Position numbers and translations under genes: made by a program
Origin: Alisma plantago-aquatica
Lineage: Eukaryota > Streptophyta > Magnoliopsida > Alismatales > Alismataceae
DNA length: 64,000 bases
Direction: 5' to 3'
Assembly: GCA_963693085.1 (NCBI GenBank)
Contig: OY856409.1
Location: forward strand, 1,165,953,249 to 1,166,017,248
In this document: positions 10,852 through 23,041 of the stretch, piece by piece
Position numbering within the stretch: the stretch's first letter is position 1
Layout of the letters: every line of letters begins with the position of its first letter
Notes under the pieces: generated by a model
What the model saw: the letters and a program-made list of their open reading frames with translations, nothing else
Database searches by the model: none
What the model was told of the DNA's origin: nothing

Positions 10852-13800
10852 TTTGATGCTTCGATGTGCCAAAAATGAGATTACTCAAAAAGCAATGCAG
10901 AATTAAAACTAAACATACAGATTACCAGAAAACACATGAAATTAAAACCAATTTTCTCAAAGCACCAAAGATAAAAACTTATCACATATAAGTCCTCAAT
11001 AGGACACCTGTATTACATAACACATATATCATGGTGCTTATATCACTATATATCATCATTCCTGTCATCAACATGTAACATGAGATATATGTTCCACATA
11101 TATGTACATATACACATGCCAGATGTTACATACAAGGTATACAAGACAACATCATCATATTGATAACTTATTCACAAAATACTTCAAGAACGCCCCAAAG
11201 ACCTAAGTGTACATGAACGACTTTAGGACTCTAACACCAAAAGACTAGAAGCACATCAGACCTTATCAGGTACTTCTCTTGTTGCTACTCTTCCTCAACT
11301 GCACGATCCCTACCTCTTCGTGCATGACCACCAAAAAGATGTGGAAACCCACTGGGTGAGATCAAACGATCCATCGAGAGTTACAACTCTCTACCAATGT
11401 CGATTAAAGCAAAGATAACTAAGTGGGTAGATAAAAGTACTAAGCATGTAGAGAAAACTACTAAGCAGGTTGAGCAGATTTAACTAAACGATATGTATCC
11501 AACGGATAAAGAAAATTAAGGAACTAAGTATATGCCACTAAGAAGTAGAATAATTAATATTCTAAAAAGGAATATGAAGAACATGTATAACAATTGATTT
11601 CTCTTACCACCTTATAATTCAATAAATTAGTACAAAGATAAAGCATAGGGTATCATCCAATGTTATTCACATTTGACCCTAACCAAGATATACTACACGG
11701 ATGTATTACATCTTTTATTATTTCCCTGTGGATTTAAGTCGTACCACCCAAATCCAACTGACCACTGATAAGTCAAAATCAGTGCATACAAGGTCAATGG
11801 AAGAGCTAGAATCCACGACCTCCCCACACCTCTTGGTCAGCACAAGAGAAAATACCGCAAAGACATATCAGTCAACTCAATAATGACATATAGTCAAGGT
11901 TAGCGATTGGCTCACGCATGGTCATCCACATATATAATCACACCTATCCCACCTTGGTATAGGTAACAGTGCTAGAAGAACAGGCTCACGCATGGCCGTT
12001 CTAAAAAGAAGGATTGGATCATGCATGGCCATCCATATTATAAGGAGAGTAGCTCACACATGGCCATCTCACACAACCTATAATTGTGGATGTAAGGATA
12101 TACTCAACTTGCACCCCCGCATATTTAAAAATATGTGCTCTGAGTTATACTCATTTTACCAATCCAACAATTAAAGCTAACAATATAAAGGATCTGTGAC
12201 ATAGGACATTTACATGACTAGGGTTCCACTTTATTAGTTAAGACAATTGGGTATATTTTAGAATCAATCAAGTTACAATGTACAAGTACGAAATAGACTC
12301 TACAAAGTTAGAGGAATAGTGCAACTCCAGAAGATATAAAACGTTTAAGGTGTGAACTATTTACATCATCACCACATGATACTCGTAACACTACCATTCA
12401 TAAGGCCATTACCAATATCACATCACATTGGGATATCAATCCCCAAATCAAATCACTAGAGGACGTCATCTCACAATAGGCACTAAGCCATCACTAGGTC
12501 ATAGGACCCAACACATTGTTATCATCTCATCAAACTCATAGTCATCACCCTGCATGATATAGCATTCACCGTAGCATTTGCATAGCTATGTTATTCAAGT
12601 TCATATCACCTATAAGATAAGGGATTATAAATAGGAGAGATAAAATAGTATAATAAGACAACCACTTCAAGAGAGAAAAGAAAACGCATCATATGGCCCT
12701 ACATTAGGGTTAGGGCTCCATACATGCCTATTTAGGGTTTTATAGTTTTGTTCAATAACCAAACCCTAGGTACACCACCTCTCACTTTCATGGAGTATAT
12801 TAGGATTAAGGGACATTATTAATTAACCATGCTTAGAGAATCATGTAAACAACACTAGGTATCACCATCATATACATGTGTATGTGTATCATCTTATTAT
12901 GTGTGCATGTGTTATGACCCACCATCACATATGTATATCGACCACACACCACACAAGGGCCACGGCCATGACACTCCAGCTAGGTCGCGATCGGGACACA
13001 CCATTGTCACGACCGAGATGCACCACCAAAAGCCTGTCCCAGCCCAAGCACGAAACATGTCTCGACTGTTTACATAGGCAGGCGTCACGACCACTCTCAA
13101 ACAGGCGTTGCATCCATCACTAAACTAGGCATCTTGACCACCACCAAGGGAAACGTCTCGACCGTGAAACAAGAAGGTTTTGACCGCCCATTGTAGTAGG
13201 TGTCATGAACCTCAAACATGGTCATGACCTGGCTCAAAATAGAAGCAACATCGCAACCCAAACCACAACGCAACATCATGACAAAAACCACAACACAACA
13301 ACACGACCAAAACCACAACACAACATATTGATTGCAACCAAAACTATGCGTCTCTACCCAAGGGTGTGTGTCTCGACCCAACACACTAAGAGAACACCTG
13401 TATTGACCCATAACATCAAGGGCACTTATGTCTCAACTGCAACAAAGTTCAAAAAGTAGGCAACCAATCGTCACTGAGATCAAAACTCATGAATCCAAGA
13501 TCATCAAATCCTAGAATAAGATCTATGAAGATAATCAAGAAAAACCACTTAGGAGAGAGAAAGATGAACCATAACATATGTGAGAAACATCCAAGGATCC
13601 AAGGAAAATATATGGTCGAACTAAAAACATGGTGAAAAAACTAAAGCTCCAGGTGCATGCAAGATCATCCTCTCAAAATCACTTCAAAAATGTGCACATA
13701 GAAATAGGGTTTTCATATTCCAAGAAAACCATGCATAATAACCACTACCATTCATGATCTAGAACATGATATCATCTACTAGCATATAAGGGTAACATTT

Positions 13801-14014
13801 TAGAGAGAGAATGACAACATGCAACTAAAATGAAGTGCCATAATAGAGAGGGTAGTGGGTTATATCACCCGCCTAAAGAAAGATCACTCTAAGGATTTAA
13901 GCTTCAAACACACGATCACCAAGGATGATGAATCTCCACAAAAATCTCTATCTTCGACCACAAGGTCACCTCAAGAAGGAGAAGACATCAAGGTCACATG
14001 TTTCTCAAGAAAAG
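10852..14014 (-). mobile_element. Element D 5' LTR, first part
   Basis: This is the primer-binding-site-proximal part of an about 4.3-kb LTR on the minus strand. It is interrupted at 14014 by element A and resumes at 41321. Homology to the F LTR in opposite orientation supports it: both have a 'ggtgatataacccactaccctc'-like block (here 13850-13872) followed by an array of GTCACGACC/CTCGACC motifs (here about 12978-13445). No coding capacity; the open frames at 12878-13459 fall in that motif array. Confidence 0.8.
12978..13445. repeat. Array of CGACC/GGTCG motifs in the D LTR
   Basis: Many near-copies of 'gtcacgacc', 'ctcgaccg', 'tcgcgatcg' and 'gtcatgacc' recur every 20 to 50 bases, several of them self-complementary. 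The stretch is richer in CpG than its surroundings. It occupies the position that holds GTAGC/GCTAC-type inverted motifs in the related F LTR. Confidence 0.7.
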
Positions 14015-14272
14015 TGTAACATCCCTAACCTGGGTTATGGCATAAACTTGGAAGCTTTGCTTAAGTAAGTTATTTATAAACTTTTTTTAATCTTTTGGAA
14101 AGTAATTAAGACTCAAGGAGAGTTTCATTTTCAAGTTTAAGCTTATTTGCAAACTATTTGTACAATATATGATAGTTTGGGTGTAAATTGCAATTTACCC
14201 AAGATGAGGGGTTATATTGCAATATGTCACATTTTGAACGTGTCTCAAGTACTTTAGCATCATAAGAGAGAG

Positions 14273-14368
14273 AATGATGCTAAGGGGTGGCTTGTGGAAA
14301 GCCTAAGTTCCAAGTTGGAGAATGATGCTCAGGGGTGGCTTGTGGAAAGCCTAAGTTCCAAGTTGGAG
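14273..14368. repeat. 48-bp tandem duplication private to the A 5' LTR
   Basis: Copies begin at 14273 and 14321 (aatgatgctaaggggtggct and aatgatgctcaggggtggct). The corresponding place in the 3' LTR (about 37617-37665) has one copy, so the duplication most likely arose after insertion. Confidence 0.9.
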
Positions 14369-14984
14369 CTTGTTTGAATAATGCTTGTGTCTTGTGTACC
14401 AATTTTGGTGAAAATTGCAATTTACCCAAAGTGTAGGGTTGATATAAAAATTACCACCTCTAGAGTGTCCCTAATATCTCTTATAATCATCTATAGGAGA
14501 TAGAAAGAAAGATGCACCATGTTTGAATCATATTTTAGTGATGGTATTCTTGGTGATGAAAAGACCAAGAAGAGTTGTATAGTTGAAACCCTAAAATGAG
14601 CTGTATTGAGTTGTATTGAGTTGTAGAGCTTATATGGTAGTGCCTATTGGCCAAGAAGACATAAAGGAAGTCCCATATCATTTTGTCAACTCTTGGAAAA
14701 TTCCATGATGAGTTAATCACCTCAAGAAGGTAATGGATATCGGTTTACAACTTTCCTTAGAAAAGTTGTATCAGTTTGTGAATAAAGTGATGTTGGGTTG
14801 AAATATCTTATTCAACAGGATAACTAATGGCTGAAATCTTATCCCTATATTATCCCCAAGAGTTTTTCATGTCAAGATAAATATGTGTGCATGCATGGAC
14901 ACGTGTTAACCATGCATGGACATGTGTCGTCTAGTAGTATAAGGTGATGACACCTCTTATACATTCTCTCTCATGAGCCACAAT

Positions 14985-14992
14985 TATATATA
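14985..14992 (+). promoter_or_regulatory. TATA-like element of the A 5' LTR
   Basis: The run tatatata in 'caattatatataccactcc' is kept in the 3' LTR at about 38250-38257 and is followed by sequence common to both LTRs. It is a candidate LTR core promoter; the start of transcription is not shown. Confidence 0.4.
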
Positions 14993-15768
14993 CCACTCCT
15001 TTCACCTACTAGTGAAAATTTTCAAATCCCAGAACTCTCTTTCTCTTAGATATCATTCATAGTAGTTGAGGATCAAGGAGGAGCTCAAGCCTGAAGCTTA
15101 AGGTGAAGCCATGGTCATGTTCAACCTTAGTTGAAGCATGAATCTCAGGTTGTGATTCTTCCTTTCTTTTCTTCTTCACTAAGTTCTTATCTATGGTGAT
15201 TCTTTACATATAGAGGAGTTGTGAACAAGTCTTGGATCTTTTATAAGTTCATCTTCAACCTTGGGAACGTGAAGGTTTGGATCTTAGAGCTTTGAAGTTG
15301 TTCTTAGGTGGGTTATATAACTTGAACCTAGTCATGTTATTATTCACCTTCAATCTTACTATACTTGTTGATCTACTTTCAATTTTGATTTTTCTTGAAT
15401 GATTGATGATTCTATGAGTTCTAATAGTTGCATAGGACTATTTTCCATGGCTAGCACAGTAAGGGACGAAAGTTTAGAGCTTGATGATGATGACATCATC
15501 ATGGCACAAATTGATATCGGGTTGAAGCACATCTAACCCAAAATAGTAATGAAACAAAATATGGTTATACGAAATATGTTATACCTTAGAACCCCACACC
15601 CCTATCATTGTGTACATTTGGTTGGTTGAAAAAGGACTAACCAGTTGTCTAGGATGTCACTCAGCACATGGTAGGTTGATACTTCGAAATTTGGAAAAGG
15701 TATGAGCATAAGGGTCTAACCCGATATGCAAAACCCTACACTTGAGTAAACTAATATAAGTGAAACAC

Positions 15769-15885
15769 ACACACCTCTTGCCTGATATGGTAGAAGCACA
15801 CACCTCTTGCCCGATATGGTGGAAGAACACACCTCTTGCCTGATATGGTGGAAGCACACACCTCTTTCCCGATATGAAGGGAAGC
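15769..15885. repeat. 29-bp tandem array, about 4 copies, in the A 5' LTR
   Basis: The unit is close to 'cacctcttgcccgatatggt' followed by 'ggaagcaca'. Four copies are followed by two degraded ones. The array in the 3' LTR has one more copy. Confidence 0.85.
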
Positions 15886-18034
15886 ACCTCAAAACTGATA
15901 TGGAGGTAAGCACCTCAAATCCAATATACTTGATTGAGTAACACATAACGTGTGTTATGCCAAATGATTCATTAAAATGTAAAGAGTTTAATGCATTTTG
16001 ATAAGTGTAGGCCAATGTACCTTGAGAAAAGGGTTGAGCCAACTTAATAAAGTATGATGTAATCAATATCCTAGTGAGGATGAGAGAGAAACCCATACTT
16101 TGTGTGATAATCATTTAATGATAAATGATGAGAATAAACAATTATGATTGAATACTTATGATATCAATGTATGCTCCTAATATGTGTGGAGCTATGAATT
16201 AGGGTTTTGATTCTTGATAATATGAACTTGAAACCCTAATCAACTAAAAAGGGAAACCCTAACCCTAATAATGGGAAGGTTATATTTCTCTTGTATTGCA
16301 TGGTGATGATATGTACTTGATATTATTTTTATCATAAAATACTAACCATGCAGGTATCATGAGATGAAAAGCATAGCCAGGTATGAGCTATGATGTTTCA
16401 TATGATACATATTAAATGGGCCTTGTGAGCCATGTGAAATACTTGTGCAACAAGTATAATGTATACATGGGTCTGAGGACCTAGAGGTAATAGTAATCTG
16501 ATAAGAGGTGACAATGTTCAGTGATAAACTAAGGGTTTGAACACCCAGATCTAGAAATCATGACGATGATAATGTTAAGGGATGAGAATCCTCAGTAATG
16601 TGATAAGGGACTGAGATCCCGAGTGTTATGCATTCAATGTGTTCCAAAGATTATGAAAGTACTTGATAAATGTATTACACCTTTCTTTGTAGCATATATT
16701 ATAATTCATGCTTGTAACTTAGTTGATGCTAAAATATATTGTAATGCACCTAATTAATCAAGTAGAACCTTATCATGTAGTTGCCCTGGCCATAGATCCA
16801 TTCAGTGTCAGAATTTGCTGAATGATGCAACGAGTTTACTCAGAGAGCATATTTTTAATATGTGGGGGTAATGGACGAAAATATCCTTACGTCCAAATAG
16901 GGATTGTTGTGTGATCTCCCTCATCATCATAAGAGTATGTATATATGCCATGACTCAATATTAATATACCGGGGTTGCTGTGTGATCTCCCTAAAGGGAG
17001 TGCATGATGCAGTTGTAACTCTATAACGTAGATGCCACTATTCCCTGATAAGATAATTGCAGTTTGACATGCGATGTCACTGCCAGTGGTCTCATACTGA
17101 CTGAGATAGGTGAGGTCTTGGAAGATGGCTCTTCCTTTGACCTTGTATGGTACCAATGATTTACGTAGCCATGGTCGATTGGAGCATGAGCGGTATACCT
17201 CATCTCCTGAGGGCATAAGTGTGATTGTAAATATGTAATCAACCGTGTAGCGTATTTGCTTAAGGATTGAATACGGACATTGGTTGATGTTACATTACTT
17301 TTATACATCTTAAATAGATAGATGTTATATGTGTTCTTCGTATTCCTTATAAAGTGAATAGATGATTTATTTCTCTATCATAGATAGCTGCATTGCTTTA
17401 AAAGATGATATTGCTCTCTTTAGCTTATAAACAATGATTAATCTTGATTATTAATATTAAATAGCCTATGCTTAGTTTTATACTATTTACTTGTGATAAT
17501 ACTGTTGTTGGCAGAGATTTATATCTCTTGCTAAGACTTTTGTCTCACCCTGTTGGTCCCAACATTTTTAGGTGGGCATGGACACGGAGGTAGAGACTGT
17601 ACTACAGAGGGAGGACAACATCAACAGGGACAACATTAACAGTCAGGTTGAGTGTGTTGTCTGTCGTGTCTTGTAGATAGAAGTCATATGTGTCGTCTCT
17701 GTACTCTCAGGTCCTTGGGAGTTAGTACGTAATGGTTTTATAAACAATATAAGATTTTGTCTTTTATGCCTTGAGGTTTTATGTTGCTTATGTATATGTT
17801 TGGGCAAAGCAACTGGTATATGATATCCTCGAGATGAGATGGTACAATGTATGTACAATATGAACCATGATGTATATATTGCGTTGGTTCTTTCCTTAAG
17901 AGTTTCTGGCAATGGATCTCTTTGCAAAATGGTTTTAGTTTTTAGTAATTGTCGTTAATCCACTGCTAATGGTTATTTCGCGTAATTACTGTGTGATTTG
18001 GCTATTGGTTTGATAGCAGTCGCCACTACTTTTT

Positions 18035-18052
18035 TGGTATCATAGCCTAAGG
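18035..18052 (+). other. Primer-binding site of element A
   Basis: TGGTATCATAGCCTAAGG matches the initiator-Met-tRNA complement TGGTATCAGAGC except for one base. It lies seven bases after the LTR end and 109 bases before gag. Confidence 0.85.
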
Positions 18053-18160
18053 TTCGCTGAGTCTACAGAGACATAGGATTAAGGTTGCTAAGTCAGTTAT
18101 ATTGTCCTCCAGTTTATCTTATAGTGACTTCTGCTCATATAGGAGAAGTAAAGCTGAAAG

Positions 18161-19227
18161 ATGGCTGGAGCACACGAAGAACATGCTGCTAAGAGCAGTA
18201 TTGCAACACCAGGAGGAGGTGCAAGGGAACATGCTAGAGAGGAATCAGTGTCTAAGAATCCCCATATTGATCGTGCCATACTAGTAAACCCAGCCTTTCA
18301 TGCTCTTTTTGGGCAGTTCATGACCACAATAATGCATATGGCGGACCAGATGACAGCACCAGCACCTAGGGCACCAGTTCCCAATGAGGGACATGCACTT
18401 GGTAAGACATTTGAGCCGTTACATTGGGTAGGAGCCACCGAATATGCCAATATAGCTAACCCAGCAGACGCAGATTTATGGATCACTGAGCTGGAAAAAG
18501 CCTTTAGAATCCGTAGCATCCCAAAAACTGATAAAGTTAGGTATGTTGTGTATCTTCTAAATAGAAGTGTTGGCCATTGGTGCGCCATTGAAGAAGAGAA
18601 AATACCAGGTGTTGAGGTCGGATGGGAGGAATTACGACATGAGTTTATCAGTAGATACTCTCCCAATACTTATCTGGATGAGAAAATCTCACAGTTTGAG
18701 CATATTAAGCAAGGACCAATGAAGATTAGTGAGTATGAAGCTAAGTTCATGGAGCTTCTGCGGTTTTGTCCACACATGGCTACTATAGAGGAGGAGAGGA
18801 TTTGGCGTTTTGAGGAGGGTCTGATTGCTGAGTTATCTACAGTTGTAGCTGCTCTAGAGAATAGAGAGAGGTTTGCCACCTTTGTGGAGTCAGTTAGGCA
18901 GATGAGAAGTCTCTGACTGAGAAACATGAGGCTAATAGTAGGAAAGGACCTGCCTAGTTCTAAGGATAGAGGTTTGGAAGTTTAAAGAAACTGAGATTTC
19001 CCACACCGTTAGCACCATAGAGGTTCAATGCACAGATGCAGTGGATGTCAAGAAAGGGTATAGGCCATAGTTTTCTGCCAAGTGGAGACCATAATATGGC
19101 ATCAATGTCAGTAATAGGACCATATGGACCACAGCAGGACAGGAACTACTTCATGTGTGGGCTGACAACACATGCGATAAGGGATTGTCTAGTTAGAGAC
19201 ATGGAGGTAACCCAACCACTGAGGTAG
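18161..19227 (+). pseudogene. gag: Element A gag (capsid and nucleocapsid), disrupted
   Basis: The open part is 18161-18916 (251 aa). It begins MAGAHEEHAA, matching the gag starts of D and F, and holds the Retrotrans_gag core at about residues 100-195 (LWITELEKAFRI, then SVGHWCAIEEEK, where related copies have HWW). It stops at 18914-18916, earlier than a full Gag. A frameshifted continuation at 19036-19227 carries the nucleocapsid zinc knuckle, whose first cysteine is lost (Tyr in the place of Cys; MCGLTTHAIRDC follows). The product would have packaged element RNA in cytoplasmic particles. The stop, frameshift and missing Cys make it non-functional. Confidence 0.92.
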
Positions 19228-19341
19228 AGTCAACAAGGCTCTTAGAGGCAATAGTTTATCAGTGGCACATGAGGACGTGGACATGCATCCCAAGCAGGTT
19301 CATCTGCACCAAACAATAGAGCCGGGAGTCAACAATAGGCA

Positions 19342-19797
19342 ATGACAAGATTCTATGCTATGAATCAGCCGGAGGCAGTAGTCAATCCACGAGTCGTGAC
19401 AAGTCAGATGGAATTGTTTCATTCTGATATGTCTTCATCCTACTTTGTATCTATTTTGATTGATCCAGGTGCTACACATTCCTTTATCACTCGAGAAGTG
19501 ATTCACGACTGCAATATGACTATCACTCGCAGAATAGATAATCTGTTATTAGAAACTCCATTAGTCAGATCTGTAGTGTTGTAGGAGGTATGTTCTCCCT
19601 GTGTTCTTTCCTTTTCAGAACACAACATTCAGGGGGATCTTATACCACTTGAGATGCACATGTTTGATGTAATTATTGGGATGGATACCCTAGAAAAGTA
19701 TAAGGTTGTCTTGGATTGTGGTTCCAAGAAATTGTGTTTGCAGATAGTGATCAGACATAGGTCTTTTAGGGGAATAGAAAGATTCTTCCAACCTGTC
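19342..19797 (+). pseudogene. Element A protease (retropepsin-like)
   Basis: The aspartic protease of the gag-pol polyprotein. The active-site motif reads LIDPGATHSFI (the usual form has S or T before GA), at about residues 39-49 of the frame opening at 19342. An in-frame TAG follows at 19582-19584. The same frame then continues with CSPCVLSF and FDVIIGMDTLEKY, the second conserved part of plant gypsy proteases. It lies between gag and RT, as expected for Ty3/gypsy. It would have cleaved the polyprotein during particle maturation. Confidence 0.9.
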
Positions 19798-19850
19798 TAG
19801 TATCAACAATGGTAGCTGAGAGAATGATGTGATAATGATGTGAAGCATTT

Positions 19851-21239
19851 TTGGTACATGTGGTAGATACCAAAGCAGAAAGTCCTAGTCTTCCTGAAGT
19901 TCCTATTGTCATGGAATTCAAGGATGTGTTTCTTGTAGAATTTCTAGATATTCCTCCACCTCAAGAGATTGATATTGAGAGTAATCTAATTTTAGGTACG
20001 CAACCCATAGCGCAAACACCTTATAGGATGGTGCCTGCTGAGATGGCAAAACTCAAGAAATAGTTACGGGAGTTGCTTGAAAAAGGTTTCATTCGATCGA
20101 GTACTTTGCCATGGGGTGCTCCGTTCTTTTTTTTTTAAAGAAGGATGGGTCTATGAGATTATGCATAGACTATAGAAAGCTTAACAAGGTGACTATAAAG
20201 AACAAATATCATCTACCAAGGATAGATGATTTGTTTAACTAGTTGTGTGGTGCAACAATGTTCTTTAAGATAAATCTAAGGTTAGGATATCATTAGTTAC
20301 GTATCAAGAAGAGTGACATACCTAAGTCAGCCTTTAGGACAAGGTATGGTCATTATGAGTTTGTAGTTATGTCGTTTGGACTAACTAATGCACCAGCTGC
20401 ATTCATGGAGCTGATGAATAGAATCTTCTGACCATTCGTTGATCAGTTCATAGTGGTCTTCATAGATGACATTCTAATATACAATAGAGATGGTCAACAA
20501 CGTGAAAAACACCTTCGTCAAGCCTTGGCTTTGTTGAGACAGCACAAGCTATATGCTAAGTTTAGCAAGTGTGAGTTCTAGCTGTTAGAAGTGTCTTTTC
20601 TAGGACACATCATATCTGCTTCAGGTATTTGTGTTGATTCACAAAAAGTGGAGTCTGTTATAGAGTGGGAACAGCCCAAGACACCAACTGAGATTCACAG
20701 TTTCCTAGGTATGGCAGGTTACTATAGAAGGTTTATTAAAGGCTTTAGTTTTGTAGCATTACGCCTAACTAGGTTGACCAGGAAGGAGGTTCCTTTTGTC
20801 TGGAATGGCAAGTGTTAGTGTTCTTTCCAGTTGTTGAAAGAAAGGTTGACTAGTGCACCTGTGTTGGTTTTACCTGAGCAGGGAAATGGATACATTGTTT
20901 TCTATGATGCCTCTAAGAATGGTCTAGGATGTGTGCTGATGCAGAGTGATCATGTAGTTTCTTTTGCTTCCCGACAACTTAAGAAACACGATGAGAATTA
21001 TCTGGCGCATGATCTAGAGTTAGCTATAGTGGTCCACACATTAAAGATTTGGAGGCATTATCTTTATGGATAAACATGTCAAATTTTCACAAACCATAAA
21101 AACTTAAAGTACATCTTCACACAACATGAGTTGAACATGAGACAATGCCGCTGGATGGAATTTATCAAAGACTACGATTGTACAATTGATTATTATCCAA
21201 GAAAAGCTAATGTAGTGGAAGATGCACTAAGTAGAAAAT
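19851..21239 (+). pseudogene. Element A reverse transcriptase and RNase H, disrupted
   Basis: The RT of a gypsy element, followed by RNase H. Visible RT pieces are SLPEVPIVMEF, PYRMVPAEMAKLKK, WGAP, then after a poly(T) frame shift near 20125-20138 [38 protein letters not shown] and the catalytic FIDDILIY near 20458. The thumb and connection pieces SFLGHIIS and [16 protein letters not shown] follow. RNase H is at about 20831-21239 ([32 protein letters not shown]). In-frame TAG or TAA codons (after LRE..., DDLFN, CEF, NGKC) stand where related elements have Gln or Trp, so the gene is dead. Confidence 0.93.
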
Positions 21240-21343
21240 CTTCATCTCCACCCATAAATAAAGCATAGTTGAATTCTTTAATGTGCTTTAAACGGGACAT
21301 TCTTGTCTCTTTGAGACAAATAAATGTATAGTTAAAAGTATCT

Positions 21344-22617
21344 TTGTTAGCTGGATTACTGGACAAGATGCATGCCAAACCTACTCTGAGACAACATATT
21401 AAAGAGGAACAACAGGCTGATATTGTGATTCAGCAGATCAAGTCAGAATATGGTAGTGAGAAATGGGATGGTTTCCATGAATCAGAGGATGAGGTAGTCT
21501 ATTACCATGGTAGGATGGTAGTACCTGATGCCAATGACTTAAGAAAGATAATTATGGAGGAAGTTCATTCATCCATATATGCAATGCATCCAGGGAGTAC
21601 TAAAATGTATCATGACTTAAAAAATATGTATTGGTGGCCTGGTTTGAAGAAGGATGTAGTTGAGTGTGTTATTGGGTGTCTAATGTATCAGCAAGTTAAA
21701 GTAGAACAGTAGAAGCCGTAGGTACATTACAACCCTTGCCTATACCGTAGTGGAAATGGGATCACGTGACGATGGACTTTGTGGCTAGTCTACCCAGAAT
21801 AGCCAAAAGTCATGATTCCATTTGGGTGATAGTTGATAGGACGACTAAGTTAGCACATTTTCTTCCTATTAAAACAAGCTATATTGCTGAAAAACTTGCA
21901 CAGATCTACATAGATTAGATAGTATGGTTACACAGAGTTCCATCCACAATTGTGTCTGATAGAGGTCCCCAGTTAACAAGTCATTTTTGGGAATGACTAC
22001 ACAAAGCCTTGGGTACACAGTTAAAGTTTAGCATAACTTTTCACCCTCAGATAGATGGACAATCTGAAAGGACTATACAAACTTTAAAGGACTTGTTTAG
22101 GGCATGTGTTCTTCATTTTGTAGGAAGTTCGGACTTACACTTGAGTTAAATAGAGTTTGCCTACAATAATAACTATCATATTAGTATTGATATGGCACCA
22201 TATGAAGCATTATATGGTAGACATTGTAGATCTCCATTATGCTAGTATGAGACAGGAGAATACCAACTTCTGGGTCCTAAATTAGTGCAATAGACAACCG
22301 AAAAGATTAAAGTAATACAACAACAGTTGAAGGTTGCACATGATAGAAAAAATTCATAAGCCGATAAACGTTGTAGACCTTTAGAATTCCAAGTTGGAGA
22401 CAGGGTGTATCTCAAGGTCTCTCCTTGGAAATGTGTTCTCAGATTTGGGAAAAAGGGTAAGTTAGCTCCTCGATTTATGGGACCTTACTCAGTGACAACA
22501 CAGATTGGAAAGCTAGCCTGTAGGTTGGAGTTGCCACCTAAGGTACATAGACTACTTCCAGTGTTTCATATATCTATGCTGAGAAAGTGTCATCCTAATA
22601 CAGAGTTGGTATTGTAA
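21344..22617 (+). pseudogene. Element A integrase, disrupted
   Basis: Integrase of the gypsy pol. The N-terminal HHCC region is at about 21560-21690 (VHSS, MHPGSTKMYHDLKNMYWWPG, GCLMYQQVK), with the last cysteine pair damaged (CLMY for CLTC). The catalytic core follows at about 21765-22210: WDHVTMDFV gives the first Asp, VSDRGPQLTSHFW the second and GQSERTIQTL the Glu. The C-terminal part includes LAPRFMGPY and LLPVFHISMLRKCHP. Stops occur near 21712, 21917, 21994, 22147 and 22243. The enzyme would insert element cDNA in the genome. Confidence 0.92.
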
Positions 22618-22800
22618 CCCGTTGAGGTAGAATTGAATGAAGATATATCCTATGTGGAAGGTTCAATGATGATTCTTGACAGAAGAATCAAGAAGTTGAA
22701 AAAGAAAGACATAGTTCTTGTGAAAGTTCTCTGGAATCACCGTGGTGTTGAAGAAGACACATGGGAGCTGGAGGAAGAAATGAGGAGGAAGTACCCTTCT
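22618..22800 (+). pseudogene. Element A chromodomain at the integrase C terminus
   Basis: The segment with LDRRIKKLKKKDI, VLVKVLWNHRGVEEDTWELE and EEEMRRKYPSF is a chromodomain-like C terminus typical of plant chromoviruses, where it is thought to direct integration to particular chromatin. It is separated from integrase by one stop (22615-22617). Element B is inserted at 22800, so the open frame to 22836 ends in LTR sequence. Across B the original frame resumes at 37325 with three codons and a TGA at 37334-37336. Confidence 0.9.
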
Positions 22801-23022
22801 TTTGGCATCCAACTTATATTAACAGAATTTACTTAAGCAGAAGCGAATCTTTTGCATCGGATTACCAAAAATCACTACAAATTAAAACATTTTGCAAAGA
22901 GATCCACACATAGAAAATCTGTTTCATCAAGAACCAAAGTATAACATTTACATCCTGTTCCATAAGTACACAACCTGTACTATCACTTCTCGAGGATTAC
23001 AACATCAACTATCCTATTCAAC

Positions 23023-23041
23023 ATTATATATATATATATAC
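23023..23041. repeat. (TA)n microsatellite
   Basis: A run of alternating T and A in the B left LTR. The right LTR has a shorter run at about 31449-31460. Confidence 0.85.

Larger units (their letters stand above)
14015..18027 (+). mobile_element. Element A 5' LTR
   Basis: This 4013-base LTR begins TGTAACATCC and aligns through to the 3' LTR end (ccaca, here mutated to ccact). It carries a 48-base tandem duplication (14273-14368) that is missing from the 3' LTR, a TATA-like run near 14985-14992, a conserved ggttatataacttgaacc block at 15311-15328, and four copies of a 29-base repeat near 15769-15885. Open frames such as 15716-16114 on the minus strand reflect the repeat and are not genes. Confidence 0.92.

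Noticed and set aside
15716..16114. 132-aa open frame, and similar frames at 38925-39284
   Set aside because: They translate the 29-base tandem array of the A LTR (repeated HIGQEVC-type peptides) and differ between the two LTRs.
22801..22836. Chromodomain frame of A extending to 22836
   Set aside because: The last codons are element B LTR sequence; the true end lies beyond B at 37334-37336.
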